Assembly: GCA_029242545.1 (NCBI GenBank)
Contig: JAQWTV010000161.1
Coordinates: 1 to 63,281 of the forward strand
Length of the DNA: 63,281 nucleotides
Direction of reading: 5' to 3'
From: Roseibacillus sp.
GTDB taxonomy: Bacteria > Verrucomicrobiota > Verrucomicrobiia > Verrucomicrobiales > Akkermansiaceae
Position 1 is the stretch's first letter; each line of letters begins with the position of its first letter. The translations under genes and the position numbers were made by a program. This document shows positions 36,760-46,107 of the stretch, piece after piece. The notes below the pieces were generated by a model. That model had not been told where the DNA came from, did not search any database, and saw only the letters and a program-made list of their open reading frames with translations.

Positions 36760-37698
36760 CTACCGTCTGGCGTGCATTCTCCTCCCCAGATAGCGCAGCA
36801 GGCTGTCCCGCAACGGCGTCTTGGTATTCACCGGCACGTAGTCCGCCTGCAGCTTGCCGCTGGCTGTTTCCATGGACTTGATGAAGGTCCGCACTTTTTC
36901 GAGATAGGCAGCTCGAACGGCCTGCGGATCGATTCGAAGCATCGCCTCCACCCCTTCAAGATCCCGGAACCTCTGAAAATTCTTGAAAGGAAAAGTGAGC
37001 TCCTCATCCGCCAGCACGTGAAGCAGCACGAGCTCGTGCTGCCGGAAGTCGAAGTGGTGCAGGGACTCAATGATATCCTGTGGGTCGTCGAAAAAATCAC
37101 TGATAAGAATAACGAGCCCCCGCTTATGAATTCGCTCAGCCACCTCATGAAGGACATTGCCTACTTTGGTATCTTCCCCGGGCTCTGATTGGTGAAGGGT
37201 TTCCACGATACGCCGCAGGTGGCTCGGACGGCTTCCGGCCCGCAGGTAGGAGCGCACCTCTGAATCGAAGGTCACCAGCCCTGCTGCATCACCCTGCTTG
37301 ATAAAAAGATAGCTTAGCGCCGCAGCGAGATAGCGGGCACAGGCAAACTTGGACATTGCCTTCCCATCCACCTCGGCAGCCTTGTCTCCCTCGAAAGCCA
37401 TCGAACCAGAGACATCAACAGCGATTGTTACGCGCAGATTGGTCTCCTCTATATATTGCTTGATGACATTGCGGTCACTCTTCGCCATCACCCGCCAGTC
37501 AAGATTCCGCGGGTCGTCTCCTGGGGTATATTCCCGGTGTTCGGCAAACTCGACTGAGAAACCCTTGTCTGGACTGGTATGCTTACCTGTCAGAGTTCCC
37601 TGCATACGTTTGCGCGCCAGCCATTCCAGCCTCCGCATAATCCCCATGGTCTCCTCTGGGAGGAGCTTCATGGATTCAGGAACTTCGATGGAAGACAT
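36760..37698 (-). CDS. DUF58 domain protein
   Basis: 312 residues. Typical DUF58 segments are EFAEHREYTPGDDPRNLDWRV (shortened form at ~50-70), a VWA-like VAVDVSGSM and LVILISDFFDD. DUF58 proteins are constant partners of MoxR ATPases and are thought to link the ATPase to VWA substrates. It lies 62 bases downstream of moxR and 80 bases upstream of the BatA/VWA gene, on the same strand. Confidence 0.92.
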   Translation of the reverse strand: MSSIEVPESMKLLPEETMGIMRRLEWLARKRMQGTLTGKHTSPDKGFSVEFAEHREYTPGDDPRNLDWRVMAKSDRNVIKQYIEETNLRVTIAVDVSGSMAFEGDKAAEVDGKAMSKFACARYLAAALSYLFIKQGDAAGLVTFDSEVRSYLRAGSRPSHLRRIVETLHQSEPGEDTKVGNVLHEVAERIHKRGLVILISDFFDDPQDIIESLHHFDFRQHELVLLHVLADEELTFPFKNFQRFRDLEGVEAMLRIDPQAVRAAYLEKVRTFIKSMETASGKLQADYVPVNTKTPLRDSLLRYLGRRMHARR

Positions 37699-37760
37699 TT
37701 GCAGGAGTCTGGACGCCTCTAAGCCAATTCGATCACATTGCTGCGAACACGAACGATGAA

Positions 37761-38768
37761 CTAGATCTTGATCTCTTCCTTGGGCTGCAGGTGCTCCAGG
37801 AGCATTTCGACGATGCTGTCACTGGTAACTCCTGAGGCCTCGGCATTAAAGGTGGTCAGGACACGATGCCGAAGCACCGGAGGAGCCACCGCAGCGACAT
37901 CCCCGGTAGTGGCGTGGAAGCGACCCCGCAGAACGGCGTGAGCTTTTGCCGCCGCAATCAGGGCAATCCCGGCTCGAGGCCCGGCACCCCAACCTACCAT
38001 GTCTTTCACAAACTCGGGAGCTTCCCCGGAGTTCGGACGCGTTGCCCTCGCAATGTCAGCCGCAAAATCAATCACATGATCCCCCACGGGCACTCGCTTC
38101 ACAATATCCTGGAGCTCGACGATTTCCTCCGCCGTCATGAGAGCATTGACCTCACCCTCGCCGGGACTGGTCACCCTCCGGATAATTTCCCGCTCTTCCT
38201 TATCATCCGGGTAGTCCACCACGATATTAAACAGGAAACGATCAAGCTGAGCCTCGGGAAGCGGGTAGGTCCCTTCTTGCTCGATAGGGTTCTGCGTTGC
38301 CAGAACGAAGAAAGGATTGGGAAGGTGACAGGTTTTCTCCCCCACCGTGACATGATGCTCCTGCATGGCTTCCAGCAAGGCGGCCTGAGTCTTCGGCGGA
38401 GTCCGGTTGATTTCATCCGCAAGAATCATATTGGCAAAGATCGGCCCCTCCAAGAAGCGGAAGCTGCGCCTTCCCGTCTCCTGGTCCACCTCGAGGACAT
38501 CCGTTCCCGTGATATCGGCTGGCATCAGGTCAGGCGTGAATTGAATCCTCTTAAAACTGAGGTCCAGCGCCTTGGCTACCGTTGAGACAAGAAGGGTTTT
38601 AGCGAGGCCAGGAACCCCGACGAGCAGGGCATGCCCACGGCAGAAAATTGCCATCAGGACCTGCTCAACAACCTGCTCTTGTCCCACAATGACCTGCGCC
38701 AGCTCCTCCTTCATCTGGCCATAAACCTTATGGAGCTTCTCGACGGCCTCTTTTTCATCCATGCTCAT
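37761..38768 (-). CDS. moxR: MoxR-family AAA+ ATPase
   Basis: 335 residues. Walker A GVPGLAKT at 51-58, Walker B MILADE at 114-119, then sensor-1 (VLATQNP) and the MoxR lid domain. MoxR ATPases act as chaperones that activate or assemble VWA-containing membrane complexes. It is the first gene of the leftward operon ending at the prenyltransferase-repeat gene. The ~209 bases upstream to 38977 should hold the promoter, but I could not fix one. Confidence 0.95.
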   Translation of the reverse strand: MSMDEKEAVEKLHKVYGQMKEELAQVIVGQEQVVEQVLMAIFCRGHALLVGVPGLAKTLLVSTVAKALDLSFKRIQFTPDLMPADITGTDVLEVDQETGRRSFRFLEGPIFANMILADEINRTPPKTQAALLEAMQEHHVTVGEKTCHLPNPFFVLATQNPIEQEGTYPLPEAQLDRFLFNIVVDYPDDKEEREIIRRVTSPGEGEVNALMTAEEIVELQDIVKRVPVGDHVIDFAADIARATRPNSGEAPEFVKDMVGWGAGPRAGIALIAAAKAHAVLRGRFHATTGDVAAVAPPVLRHRVLTTFNAEASGVTSDSIVEMLLEHLQPKEEIKI

Positions 38769-38977
38769 ATGAACCTTATACGGCCCTCCAAACCCAATTT
38801 TCTCAAGAGGAATTTTGTGACTGTTCCCAAAAGCTGAGAGAACTGGGTGTGATTACTTCACTTGTATGAAGCCTTTTCTCTACGAAAGGTCTTTCTCACC
38901 AAAGGTGAAGAACCCGAAACCACCCAAACTTGGGCGCCACCTTGCCCTCCCGGAGAACTCGTATCTCCCGGTAATCC

Positions 38978-39835
38978 TTACACTCCAACAGGGTGCCAAG
39001 TGGTCTTGACCTCTTGGAAATCAAGAATGTGATATGGATCTTCCTCCAGCGCGCTATCCGGATGCGAGACCACCCTTTTGAGGTTCTCCGCCGCCCGCTT
39101 CCCAACCATTTTAGCCTCCTCTTCCATGTCAGAGCAGAGCAGCAGAGCGTTTACATCCATATGCTCCGCAAAATGAGGAAGCAATTCATCCCGAAATCCG
39201 GTCAGCATATTCACCACCCCGGCCGGCACGTCTGAACTGTTGAGCACCTCCGCGAGCGTGATCGCACAGAGAGGCTTTGAGTGTGACGCTAGAACAATGC
39301 TGGTATTTCCTCCCGCGAGAATTGGCGCAATGGCCGAGCACAGCCCGAGCAGACTACTCTTTTCCGGTGCCGCTACTGCCACCACCCCGGTGGGCTCCGG
39401 TACTGAAAAGTTAAAATGCGGAGTGGATACCGGATTTACGCTGGAGAAAAGGGACTGATACTTGTCACTCCATCCCGCGTAATGCACCAGGAGGTCCACA
39501 GCCTTGGCGACCTCCTTTTTTGCGGTGGATGGGGTGGAACCTTGGATGCGCAGCTCCTCCTCAAATTGCTCTGTTCGACCCTCCAGCATTTCTGCAATAC
39601 GATAAAGAATCTGTCCCCGGAGATAGGCCGATGATCCGTCCCATCCTGGCCAAGCCTTGCGGGCTGCCACCACTCCGTTACGAAAATCCTTACGACTGGC
39701 TCTTGAAGCATTCGCAAGAAGAGCGCCTTTACGCCCCTTTACTTCATAGTAGCGCCCCGACTCGGTGCGCGGAAACTTTCCTCCAAGATAGAGCTTGTAG
39801 GTCTTGTTCACTGCTAATCGATTCTTGGCGGCCAT
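38978..39835 (-). CDS. catalytically incomplete ALDH, like the C-terminal domain of ALDH16
   Basis: 285 residues, about half of a normal ALDH. It opens TYKLYLGGKFPRTESGRYY and covers the NAD-binding domain (VAVAAPEKSSLLGLCSAIAP, ILAGGNTSIVLAS, AGVVNMLTGFRDEL), but ends at TTWHPVGV without the catalytic Cys loop or the catalytic domain. This is the size and make-up of the second ALDH-like domain of ALDH16 proteins. It lies 38 bases downstream of a full-length ALDH gene. I read it as an intact structural partner rather than a pseudogene because the frame is clean and it ends where the ALDH16 domain ends. Confidence 0.75.
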   Translation of the reverse strand: MAAKNRLAVNKTYKLYLGGKFPRTESGRYYEVKGRKGALLANASRASRKDFRNGVVAARKAWPGWDGSSAYLRGQILYRIAEMLEGRTEQFEEELRIQGSTPSTAKKEVAKAVDLLVHYAGWSDKYQSLFSSVNPVSTPHFNFSVPEPTGVVAVAAPEKSSLLGLCSAIAPILAGGNTSIVLASHSKPLCAITLAEVLNSSDVPAGVVNMLTGFRDELLPHFAEHMDVNALLLCSDMEEEAKMVGKRAAENLKRVVSHPDSALEEDPYHILDFQEVKTTWHPVGV

Positions 39836-39873
39836 GGCTTGAGTTGTTGCTTAGTGAATTCCTGTATCGGGAT

Positions 39874-41391
39874 CTAGCGAAGATCAAGGTATGGCGCCAG
39901 ACCTTGTAGGCCTCCCTCCCGGCCCACTCCACTTTCCTTGTATCCCCCGAAGGGCGAAGCAGGATCAAACTTGTTAAAGGTGTTGGCCCACAGGACCCCG
40001 GCTCGAATCTGACTCGTGATCTTAAAGATCTTAGAACCCTTGTCCGTCCAAACTCCTCCGCTCAGGCCGTAGGGAGTATTGTTGGCCTTTTCAACGGCTT
40101 CCTCCGGGGTCCGAAAGGTCTGTATCGCCAGAACGGGACCAAAGATTTCCTTTTGGACAATCTGGTGACTCTGGGCGCACTCGGTGAAGATAGTGGGTTT
40201 AAACCAGAACCCCTTGCGAGGAAGCTTCTGCCCACTCTGCCAGCATTTCGCTCCCTCCTCGCTGCCAGAATCCACCAGCACCTTGATGCGATCCAATTGT
40301 TCCTGGGAATTGATCGCGCCAACATCCGTGTTCTTGTCGAGGGGGTCCCCGAGGACAAGATTATCCATCCTGCGCTTGAGCTTCCGGACCACTGTATCTG
40401 CGATTCCTTCCTGCACAAAAAGCCGCGAGCCTGCACAGCAGACATGACCCTGGTTGAAGAAAATCCCGTTCACGATACCCTCAACGGCCTGATTCACCGT
40501 GGCGTCATCAAAGATAATGTTTGCTGCCTTGCCCCCCAGCTCAAGGGTGTAGCGCCTTCCGGTTCCGGCCAGATCCCTCTGGATCATTTTTCCCACCTCG
40601 GTTGACCCTGTGAACGCCACTTTGTCCACATCAGGGTGGCGTACCAGATGACGTCCCGTTTTCCCTCCCCCGGTAACAACATTCACCACTCCCGGAGGAA
40701 AGCCCGCCTCCTCGATCAACTCCGCAAGCTTGAGAGCTGTTAGTGGAGTTGTCTCTGCCGGCTTAAGCACAACAGTATTTCCACAGGCCAGCGCTGGTGC
40801 CAGTTTCCAAGCTGCCATGAGAAGCGGAAAATTCCACGGAATCACCTGCCCTATGACACCTATGGAATGAGCTGTCCGGCCGGGAAAAGCGTAGTCAAGC
40901 TTGTCCGCCCATCCCGCATAGTAAAAGAAGTGCGCTGCCACAAGAGGCAGATCTACATCACGACTTTCCCGAATGGGCTTGCCCCCATCCATTGTCTCCA
41001 GCACCGCGAATTCACGAGCCCGCTCCTGAATGAGACGAGCGAGACGATAAAGATATTTTCCACGCTCTCGCCCGGGCATCGTAGACCAGGTCTCCTCGTA
41101 AGCCTTCCTCGCAGCAGCGACCGCCTTCTTAACCATACCCGGCCCGGCTTCACCCACCTCAGAGAGGACCTCTCCTGTGGCTGGATTCCGTGTCTCAGTC
41201 CGCTTAGGAGCCCGTATCCAGTCCCCACCGATAAAGAGATCGTAGCTATCTTTCACCACGACGTGCTCGCTACTCTCAGGAGCTGGCGCATAGCGATCTC
41301 CGTCCACGAAATCGTGGCGGCTCTTTTTCTTACCCGAGCTCGCACTCTTGGTCTTCGATCCTGCTGCTCCTTTATCCTGTGCTTCTGACAT
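39874..41391 (-). CDS. aldehyde dehydrogenase, ALDH16-type N-terminal part
   Basis: 505 residues. The oxyanion Asn is in IPWNFPLL, the NAD loop FTGSTEVGK at 260-268, the general base Glu284 in LELGGK and nucleophile Cys318 in NQGHVCCAGSR. A basic/Ser-rich N-terminal tail (1-28) precedes the fold. It lies 5 bases after deoC and 38 bases before the incomplete ALDH, so the three form an operon. A likely role is oxidation of the acetaldehyde released by DeoC; the substrate is inferred. Confidence 0.88.
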   Translation of the reverse strand: MSEAQDKGAAGSKTKSASSGKKKSRHDFVDGDRYAPAPESSEHVVVKDSYDLFIGGDWIRAPKRTETRNPATGEVLSEVGEAGPGMVKKAVAAARKAYEETWSTMPGRERGKYLYRLARLIQERAREFAVLETMDGGKPIRESRDVDLPLVAAHFFYYAGWADKLDYAFPGRTAHSIGVIGQVIPWNFPLLMAAWKLAPALACGNTVVLKPAETTPLTALKLAELIEEAGFPPGVVNVVTGGGKTGRHLVRHPDVDKVAFTGSTEVGKMIQRDLAGTGRRYTLELGGKAANIIFDDATVNQAVEGIVNGIFFNQGHVCCAGSRLFVQEGIADTVVRKLKRRMDNLVLGDPLDKNTDVGAINSQEQLDRIKVLVDSGSEEGAKCWQSGQKLPRKGFWFKPTIFTECAQSHQIVQKEIFGPVLAIQTFRTPEEAVEKANNTPYGLSGGVWTDKGSKIFKITSQIRAGVLWANTFNKFDPASPFGGYKESGVGREGGLQGLAPYLDLR

Positions 41392-41396
41392 TCTTT

Positions 41397-42311
41397 TCAG
41401 TCCTTGGTAAAGTAATCTGCCGACTGGTAACGGCCCGTTTGCTGCTTGCGGATCTGCATGAGGAGATCATTCGTCAGGGAACTGGCACCAAAGCGGAACC
41501 AACGACTCGTGAGCCACTCCTTACCCAAGGTCTCCTTAAGCATGACCAGATAGTGAATTGCGGTCTTAGCATCGCTGATTCCCCCAGCAGGCTTCATGCC
41601 CACCATTCGGCCGGTTCGGTCATAATAATCCTGAATCGCCTCCAGCATGACCAAGGTCACGGGCAGGGTCGCAGCAGGTTGAATTTTGCCGGTTGAGGTC
41701 TTGATAAAATCCGCTCCCGCAGCCATTGCAATCTCGCTCGCAATGCGGACGGTATCGTAGGTCTGGAGTTCCCCCGTCTCAAGTATGACCTTCAGATGGG
41801 CCCCGCCACAGGCCTCCTTGCATCGGACAATTTCGTCGAAGATACTACGGAATTCCCCGTGCAGGAGCTTTCCTCTCGAAATCACCATGTCGATTTCGTC
41901 AGCTCCCGCTCCAACAGCGTAGCGGATCTCTGAAAGGCGTTCCTTCAACCGGCTCTGACCGCTTGGGAACCCAGTGGCAACGCTCGCGACCTTGACTCCA
42001 CTTCGACCCACAGCCTCCTTCGCCACCCTCACCAGCCTGGGGTAGACACATATTGCTGCGGCCGGCCCTATGGACGGATCCTCGGGCAGTGGCCGCTTAG
42101 CTTTGGCACACAGCTGTTTGACCTTCCCTGGGCTGTCCTTTCCCTCCAAAGTCGTGACGTCCAGCATTGTAACCGCAAGTTTCAGGGCGGAGAGTTTACT
42201 CTCACTCTTGATGCTTCGTGCCTGAAAGCGCTGCGCACGCTCCTCCACTCCCACCTGATCGATGGTCGAAAGCATCCGGAGGTCCGGAAAAATAGGCGGG
42301 TCGGCAGACAT
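41397..42311 (-). CDS. deoC: deoxyribose-phosphate aldolase
   Basis: 304 residues, DeoC TIM barrel. The Schiff-base Lys204 is in DFIKTSTGKI and the second active-site Lys240 in VGMKPAGGI; the catalytic Asp is in DEIDMVIS. It cleaves 2-deoxyribose-5-phosphate to glyceraldehyde-3-phosphate and acetaldehyde in deoxynucleoside catabolism. The N-terminus is ~45 residues longer than the short E. coli type, as in the eukaryote-like branch. First gene of deoC-aldh-aldh; its leader holds a terminator and possible antiterminator. Confidence 0.93.
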   Translation of the reverse strand: MSADPPIFPDLRMLSTIDQVGVEERAQRFQARSIKSESKLSALKLAVTMLDVTTLEGKDSPGKVKQLCAKAKRPLPEDPSIGPAAAICVYPRLVRVAKEAVGRSGVKVASVATGFPSGQSRLKERLSEIRYAVGAGADEIDMVISRGKLLHGEFRSIFDEIVRCKEACGGAHLKVILETGELQTYDTVRIASEIAMAAGADFIKTSTGKIQPAATLPVTLVMLEAIQDYYDRTGRMVGMKPAGGISDAKTAIHYLVMLKETLGKEWLTSRWFRFGASSLTNDLLMQIRKQQTGRYQSADYFTKD

Positions 42312-42464
42312 TCGCGGAGAGGGAACCTAGGTAAGGGTTTGAAGAAGGGCAAGGCGATAGAACTATCAGGAGAATTACAGGAAAATGCTTTCCCCCTAAA
42401 CCTGCAACCTACGCCCCGTAGGGATTCGGGATTGCCTCTCTGCTCACTGGATGACCTCGTCACG

Positions 42465-42498
42465 AAAAAGAGGGCAGCCCGAAGACCGCCCTCTTTTT
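42465..42498 (-). terminator. UUCG-capped terminator in the deoC leader (attenuator or sRNA end)
   Basis: On the minus strand AAAAAGAGGGCGGTC, TTCG, GGCTGCCCTCTTTTT forms a 15-bp stem with two G-U pairs and a UUCG tetraloop, ending in a T-run. It is 150 bases upstream of the deoC start and beyond the terminator of the previous gene, so it must stop a transcript that begins inside the intergenic region. GCCCTC at 42534-42529 can pair with the stem's 5' GAGGGC and so could act as an antiterminator. Confidence 0.75.
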
Positions 42499-42764
42499 AT
42501 CGCACAACGCACTCGCCTTAAATTCTGGAGGGCTTGTTCGGTATCGGAACCGGACCCACTTGAATCAGCTTTTCGGGCCGACCCGTGGATTTTGCCCTGC
42601 TATTTAATTAACTTAACTTAATAATTCGCACTTGGAGCGTCTCGCCACAAGCAAAAACAGGGTAATTTTTTCGATTCTTCCCCCACCGTTCGAAGATTCC
42701 GTGGCATTTCGTCCAGAAAATGCAAGGCAAGTTCCTCTCCGTAAAGACACCAAGGGCCCTGATA

Positions 42765-42794
42765 TAAAAAAGGTGCCACCCTCCGGCGGCACCT
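42765..42794 (-). terminator. terminator of the DUF1549-DUF1501 operon
   Basis: On the minus strand AGGTGCCGCC, GGAG, GGTGGCACCT makes a 10-bp stem with one mismatch of G-U type and is followed by TTTTTAT. It begins 36 bases after the DUF1501 stop codon. Confidence 0.8.
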
Positions 42795-42829
42795 CCTAGT
42801 TACGATTGAAATTCTTATTCCTTAACCCC

Positions 42830-44155
42830 CTACAGGAAGATGCTCTTCACAGGAGTTCCAAGACCCTTATCCGCACCAGCCATCCGGAACGGACGACCAC
42901 TCGGGGAGTGGAGAACCTTCTGGGAATCAATCCCCAGCGCATACCCGATGGTGGCATTGAAGTCCTGCACGCTCACCGGATCTGAATCGGGACGCCGAGC
43001 TTCCTTGTCTGATTTTCCGTAGGTAGTTCCACCATTGACTCCCGCTCCGGCCATCACAGCTGAGAAGCAGGCAGGGTGATGGTCGCGTCCGTTATTGTGC
43101 TCGGTCACAATGTGTGGGGTTCGCCCAAACTCTGTCCCAATCACCACCAAGGTGGTATCAAGGAGCCCCTTGTCCTCCAAGTCGGCAATCAGAGTTGAAA
43201 ACCCCTTGTCGAGAACCGCAGCCCGGGCCTCCACAGAATTGAAGTTATCGTAGTGGGTGTCCCAACCACCAAGGCCAACCTCCACGAAACGCACTCCTAC
43301 TTCCACCAACCTCCGCGCGAGCAGGCAGCCTTGGGCAAACCGGTCGTTCCCATACTTCGAGCGAGTAGCACTTGGCTCGCGCTTGATGTCAAAAGCCTTC
43401 AAATCCTCACTTTTCATGAGATTGACGGCCTCATCATAGAGACTGTCATAGGACTTCACATCAGGGGACTTGTAGGTCTCATGAAACTTCCTGTTCAGAA
43501 CATCTGCGATGGCGAGACGCTTGGTGAAGTCCTCCTCGCTCACCGAATTAGGACGCTTCGAATCCTTGAGCCCCTCATCAGGCCGCCCCAGTGGAACTCC
43601 TTGGAATTCGGCACCGAAGAAGCCGGCTGAAGCGTTCTTGGGATTGGTGCCAACCGTCACAAACCCGGGAAGAGTCGCGTTCTTACGCCCCTTGTGTCGA
43701 ACGATCCATGACCCGATAGCAGGATGAACGATCGTTCCCCGCGGCTGGTAGCTGCGATGCAGTATATACTGACCCTGCTCGTGCGCACCCTGAGTGGAAC
43801 TCATCGAACGGATCACGCAAGCCCTGTCCGCTATCTTCGCAAACTCCGGCAGATACTGGGACACCTCGTAGTCCCCATTCGTGGGGATAGCTTCCACAGG
43901 GCCCTGCACCTCTTTGTTGCGAGGCTTGGGGTCAAAGGTATCGAGATGACTCATACCGCCCTGCATGTTGAGGAAAATGACATGCTCGGCAACCTTACCT
44001 GGTCCAGCTCCCTTCTTCGGGGCTCCCAGTGCACCGGTGGCAAGAGTTCCCCCCAGCATTGGAGCAACTGTCACTCCGAGGTAGGAACGGGCCGCATTCA
44101 CCATGATCTGACGACGGGTCAGTTCATCCTGATTTTTGAATTCTTGTGTGTTCAT
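42830..44155 (-). CDS. DUF1501 protein with Tat-type signal
   Basis: 441 residues. A twin-arginine segment (LTRRQIM at 13-19) precedes a hydrophobic stretch, indicating Tat export. The alkaline-phosphatase-like/sulfatase-like DUF1501 fold follows (FLNMQGGMSHLDTFDPKP, GLGGWDTHYDNF, VVIGTEFGRTPH). Metal-ligand-like Asp, His and Glu residues are present but no substrate is known. It lies 26 bases downstream of the DUF1549/DUF1553 gene, the invariable partner of this family in Planctomycetes and Verrucomicrobia. Confidence 0.93.
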   Translation of the reverse strand: MNTQEFKNQDELTRRQIMVNAARSYLGVTVAPMLGGTLATGALGAPKKGAGPGKVAEHVIFLNMQGGMSHLDTFDPKPRNKEVQGPVEAIPTNGDYEVSQYLPEFAKIADRACVIRSMSSTQGAHEQGQYILHRSYQPRGTIVHPAIGSWIVRHKGRKNATLPGFVTVGTNPKNASAGFFGAEFQGVPLGRPDEGLKDSKRPNSVSEEDFTKRLAIADVLNRKFHETYKSPDVKSYDSLYDEAVNLMKSEDLKAFDIKREPSATRSKYGNDRFAQGCLLARRLVEVGVRFVEVGLGGWDTHYDNFNSVEARAAVLDKGFSTLIADLEDKGLLDTTLVVIGTEFGRTPHIVTEHNNGRDHHPACFSAVMAGAGVNGGTTYGKSDKEARRPDSDPVSVQDFNATIGYALGIDSQKVLHSPSGRPFRMAGADKGLGTPVKSIFL

Positions 44156-44181
44156 CTGACGTTGTGATGGGTTGAGGATGC

Positions 44182-46107
44182 TTACTGGACGAATATGAAT
44201 TCGTGAGTGGAAATCAGGGCCGAAGTTAGGTTTTCATAGCTCTCTGTGCTGCCGTCAATGACGTCGCGCATCAGGAGTGACATCTCCTCCGGCGTGGGGG
44301 AGCGGCTTAGGATCGAATAATAAAGAAAGCGAACCTTATCGCGGTCGGATGTCCCCGCTTCCAGAGCCTTGTAAACCGCAGAACTACGGTTACTGACCAC
44401 CATCTTCTCCACATAGCCGTTCATGACCGAGAGCACCTGCGCCATGTTGGGTTCACGAGTTGCAGAATCAATCAGGTCCCGGTCCGAGGACCCAAACATC
44501 CGGAGGAGGTGTCCATTCGGCGCCGGAGCCGAAAGCTCGGAAGCTCTCGCCATGCCAGTCGCAGGCCCCGGCCGCCCAGCACGCTGCATCGCCATCATGG
44601 CCTCGCTACTGGCTCCTGAGTTACCCGCCTTGATCGAGGAAAGTAACTGCGAGACATAGGATTTGTATTCATCGACCTTCTGGATCGCGAGAAGCTCCTT
44701 ACTGAGTTGATCCATGGTCTTCTGCCCTACCAGCACGGGCTTACCCCGGTAGTAGACCGTGTCACTGAACCGCCTCTTGGGCAGCTCATCAGGATTTCCA
44801 GCAGTCAGAGTGACCAAAGAGTCCCAGACCTGCTCCGCACTCATGCGCTCGATCTGCCGCCCATTGAACGCTTGCGGCATCCCTGCCTCAAAGGCCTGCG
44901 GGTTGGCGGCAAACTGAAAATTCTTGGTCAGTAGGAGCACATGCTGAAACGCCTGGAGGTTGTAGTTCAGGTCATCTCTCATGAGACCGATGAGATAATC
45001 CATGAGCTCCGGGGTAATCGTCTTCTTTGACTCTTTATACTCATCTACGGGCTCGTAAATACCCTTCCCCATAATGCGCTGCCACATCCGGTTTACGATG
45101 ACGGACGTAAAGTTATCATTGGCTGTCACCATCCAATTCGCGAAATCATCACGGGCCGTATCGTCATCCCGGCGATCCGAAGAACGAATTCTTTTTCCGA
45201 AATGTGTCTTTCCTCCGATCATTTCCCCGGGATCTCCATCCCGGTACTGGTAATCGCTGGGAAGCTTGATTCGCCCCTTACCTCCACCACCAAGGGTAAA
45301 GTAGTTCACGTTATCCCCAATCCATTCCACGAGACGGCCAAACTCTGTTCGCTCCTCCTTAGCGTCGCGCACCTCACGCCACACCTTGTTCCAGGGACCC
45401 CGGTTAATTTCCTGCTGGCCGTTGGTAAAGGCCGCTAACTCATAGAACTGGATACGTTCCCACTTGTTGAACGGGGCGTCATGACACTGGGCACATTCCA
45501 TACGCTCCCCGGTGAAGATCCGCATGGTGTTCGAGAGATTATCTAGGGGCATGCCCTTATCTCTGACGAAATATCCTACCGCACCATTACCCTCGCTCCA
45601 TCCACTGCCCTTGGCGCTGAGCAACTGACGCGCAAGGTCATTCCAAGGCATATTGTTACGCATGGCCTCATGGACGAACTCCACGTAGGGAGCTGCCTGT
45701 CCTTCATTGAACTCGTCTGTCAGGCGCAGGAGGTCACTGACCCAGTTGACCATTGAGCTACGATAGCCGTCGTTCTTATCGCTCATCAGGTAATTGGCGA
45801 GCATCCTCCGCTTGCCCTCGTCCTCGATCTCCAGAAACATTCGAGCCTCCGCAAGAGTCGGAATTCTTCCCGCCGCCACCAGAAAGCTCCGGCGGAGAAA
45901 AGTCGCATCATCCACCACCTCGGGAACCTTTAACTTCTTCCTCTTGTAGAGGTTAGCAACATGCTTATCGATGTTGAAGGCCGCCTTCTGAAGCAGGTCC
46001 AAGTCAGGGCCTTTTTTCTCTGATTGTTGCGCGAGAGCAGGGAACGCGAGCCCAAGAGCCAATCCTGCCGCGAGGAAACGGAAAGTAGAAGTCATGAAAG
46101 TTTGCAT
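44182..46107 (-). CDS. DUF1549/DUF1553 (PSCyt2/PSD1-type) exported protein
   Basis: 641 residues. The signal peptide ends at FPALAQ. The DUF1549 region contains the haem-like motif CAQCHDAPFNKW (~205-217), and the DUF1553 region runs through RMSAEQVWDSLVTL to the end. No separate cytochrome domain (PSCyt1) is present, which is a shorter form of the planctomycete type. It precedes the DUF1501 gene as an operon. The pair is often linked with polysaccharide utilisation; the reaction is unknown. An alternative ATG lies at 46095. Confidence 0.9.
   Translation of the reverse strand: MQTFMTSTFRFLAAGLALGLAFPALAQQSEKKGPDLDLLQKAAFNIDKHVANLYKRKKLKVPEVVDDATFLRRSFLVAAGRIPTLAEARMFLEIEDEGKRRMLANYLMSDKNDGYRSSMVNWVSDLLRLTDEFNEGQAAPYVEFVHEAMRNNMPWNDLARQLLSAKGSGWSEGNGAVGYFVRDKGMPLDNLSNTMRIFTGERMECAQCHDAPFNKWERIQFYELAAFTNGQQEINRGPWNKVWREVRDAKEERTEFGRLVEWIGDNVNYFTLGGGGKGRIKLPSDYQYRDGDPGEMIGGKTHFGKRIRSSDRRDDDTARDDFANWMVTANDNFTSVIVNRMWQRIMGKGIYEPVDEYKESKKTITPELMDYLIGLMRDDLNYNLQAFQHVLLLTKNFQFAANPQAFEAGMPQAFNGRQIERMSAEQVWDSLVTLTAGNPDELPKRRFSDTVYYRGKPVLVGQKTMDQLSKELLAIQKVDEYKSYVSQLLSSIKAGNSGASSEAMMAMQRAGRPGPATGMARASELSAPAPNGHLLRMFGSSDRDLIDSATREPNMAQVLSVMNGYVEKMVVSNRSSAVYKALEAGTSDRDKVRFLYYSILSRSPTPEEMSLLMRDVIDGSTESYENLTSALISTHEFIFVQ

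Larger units (their letters stand above)
42312..42829. other. 518-base intergenic region without a protein gene
   Basis: No convincing coding frame on either strand. On the minus strand, reading toward deoC, it holds the terminator of the DUF1501 gene (42765-42794), an AT-rich stretch around 42600-42625 that may hold a promoter, a structured leader, and a second terminator (42465-42498) lying in front of deoC. Confidence 0.6.

Noticed and set aside
38978..39835. Reading the short ALDH as a pseudogene
   Set aside because: The frame is intact with its own start and stop, and the end point matches the ALDH16 C-terminal domain rather than a random truncation.
42339..42521. 60-codon plus-strand frame across the deoC leader
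   Set aside because: It crosses the UUCG terminator and has no ribosome-binding site or family-like content.
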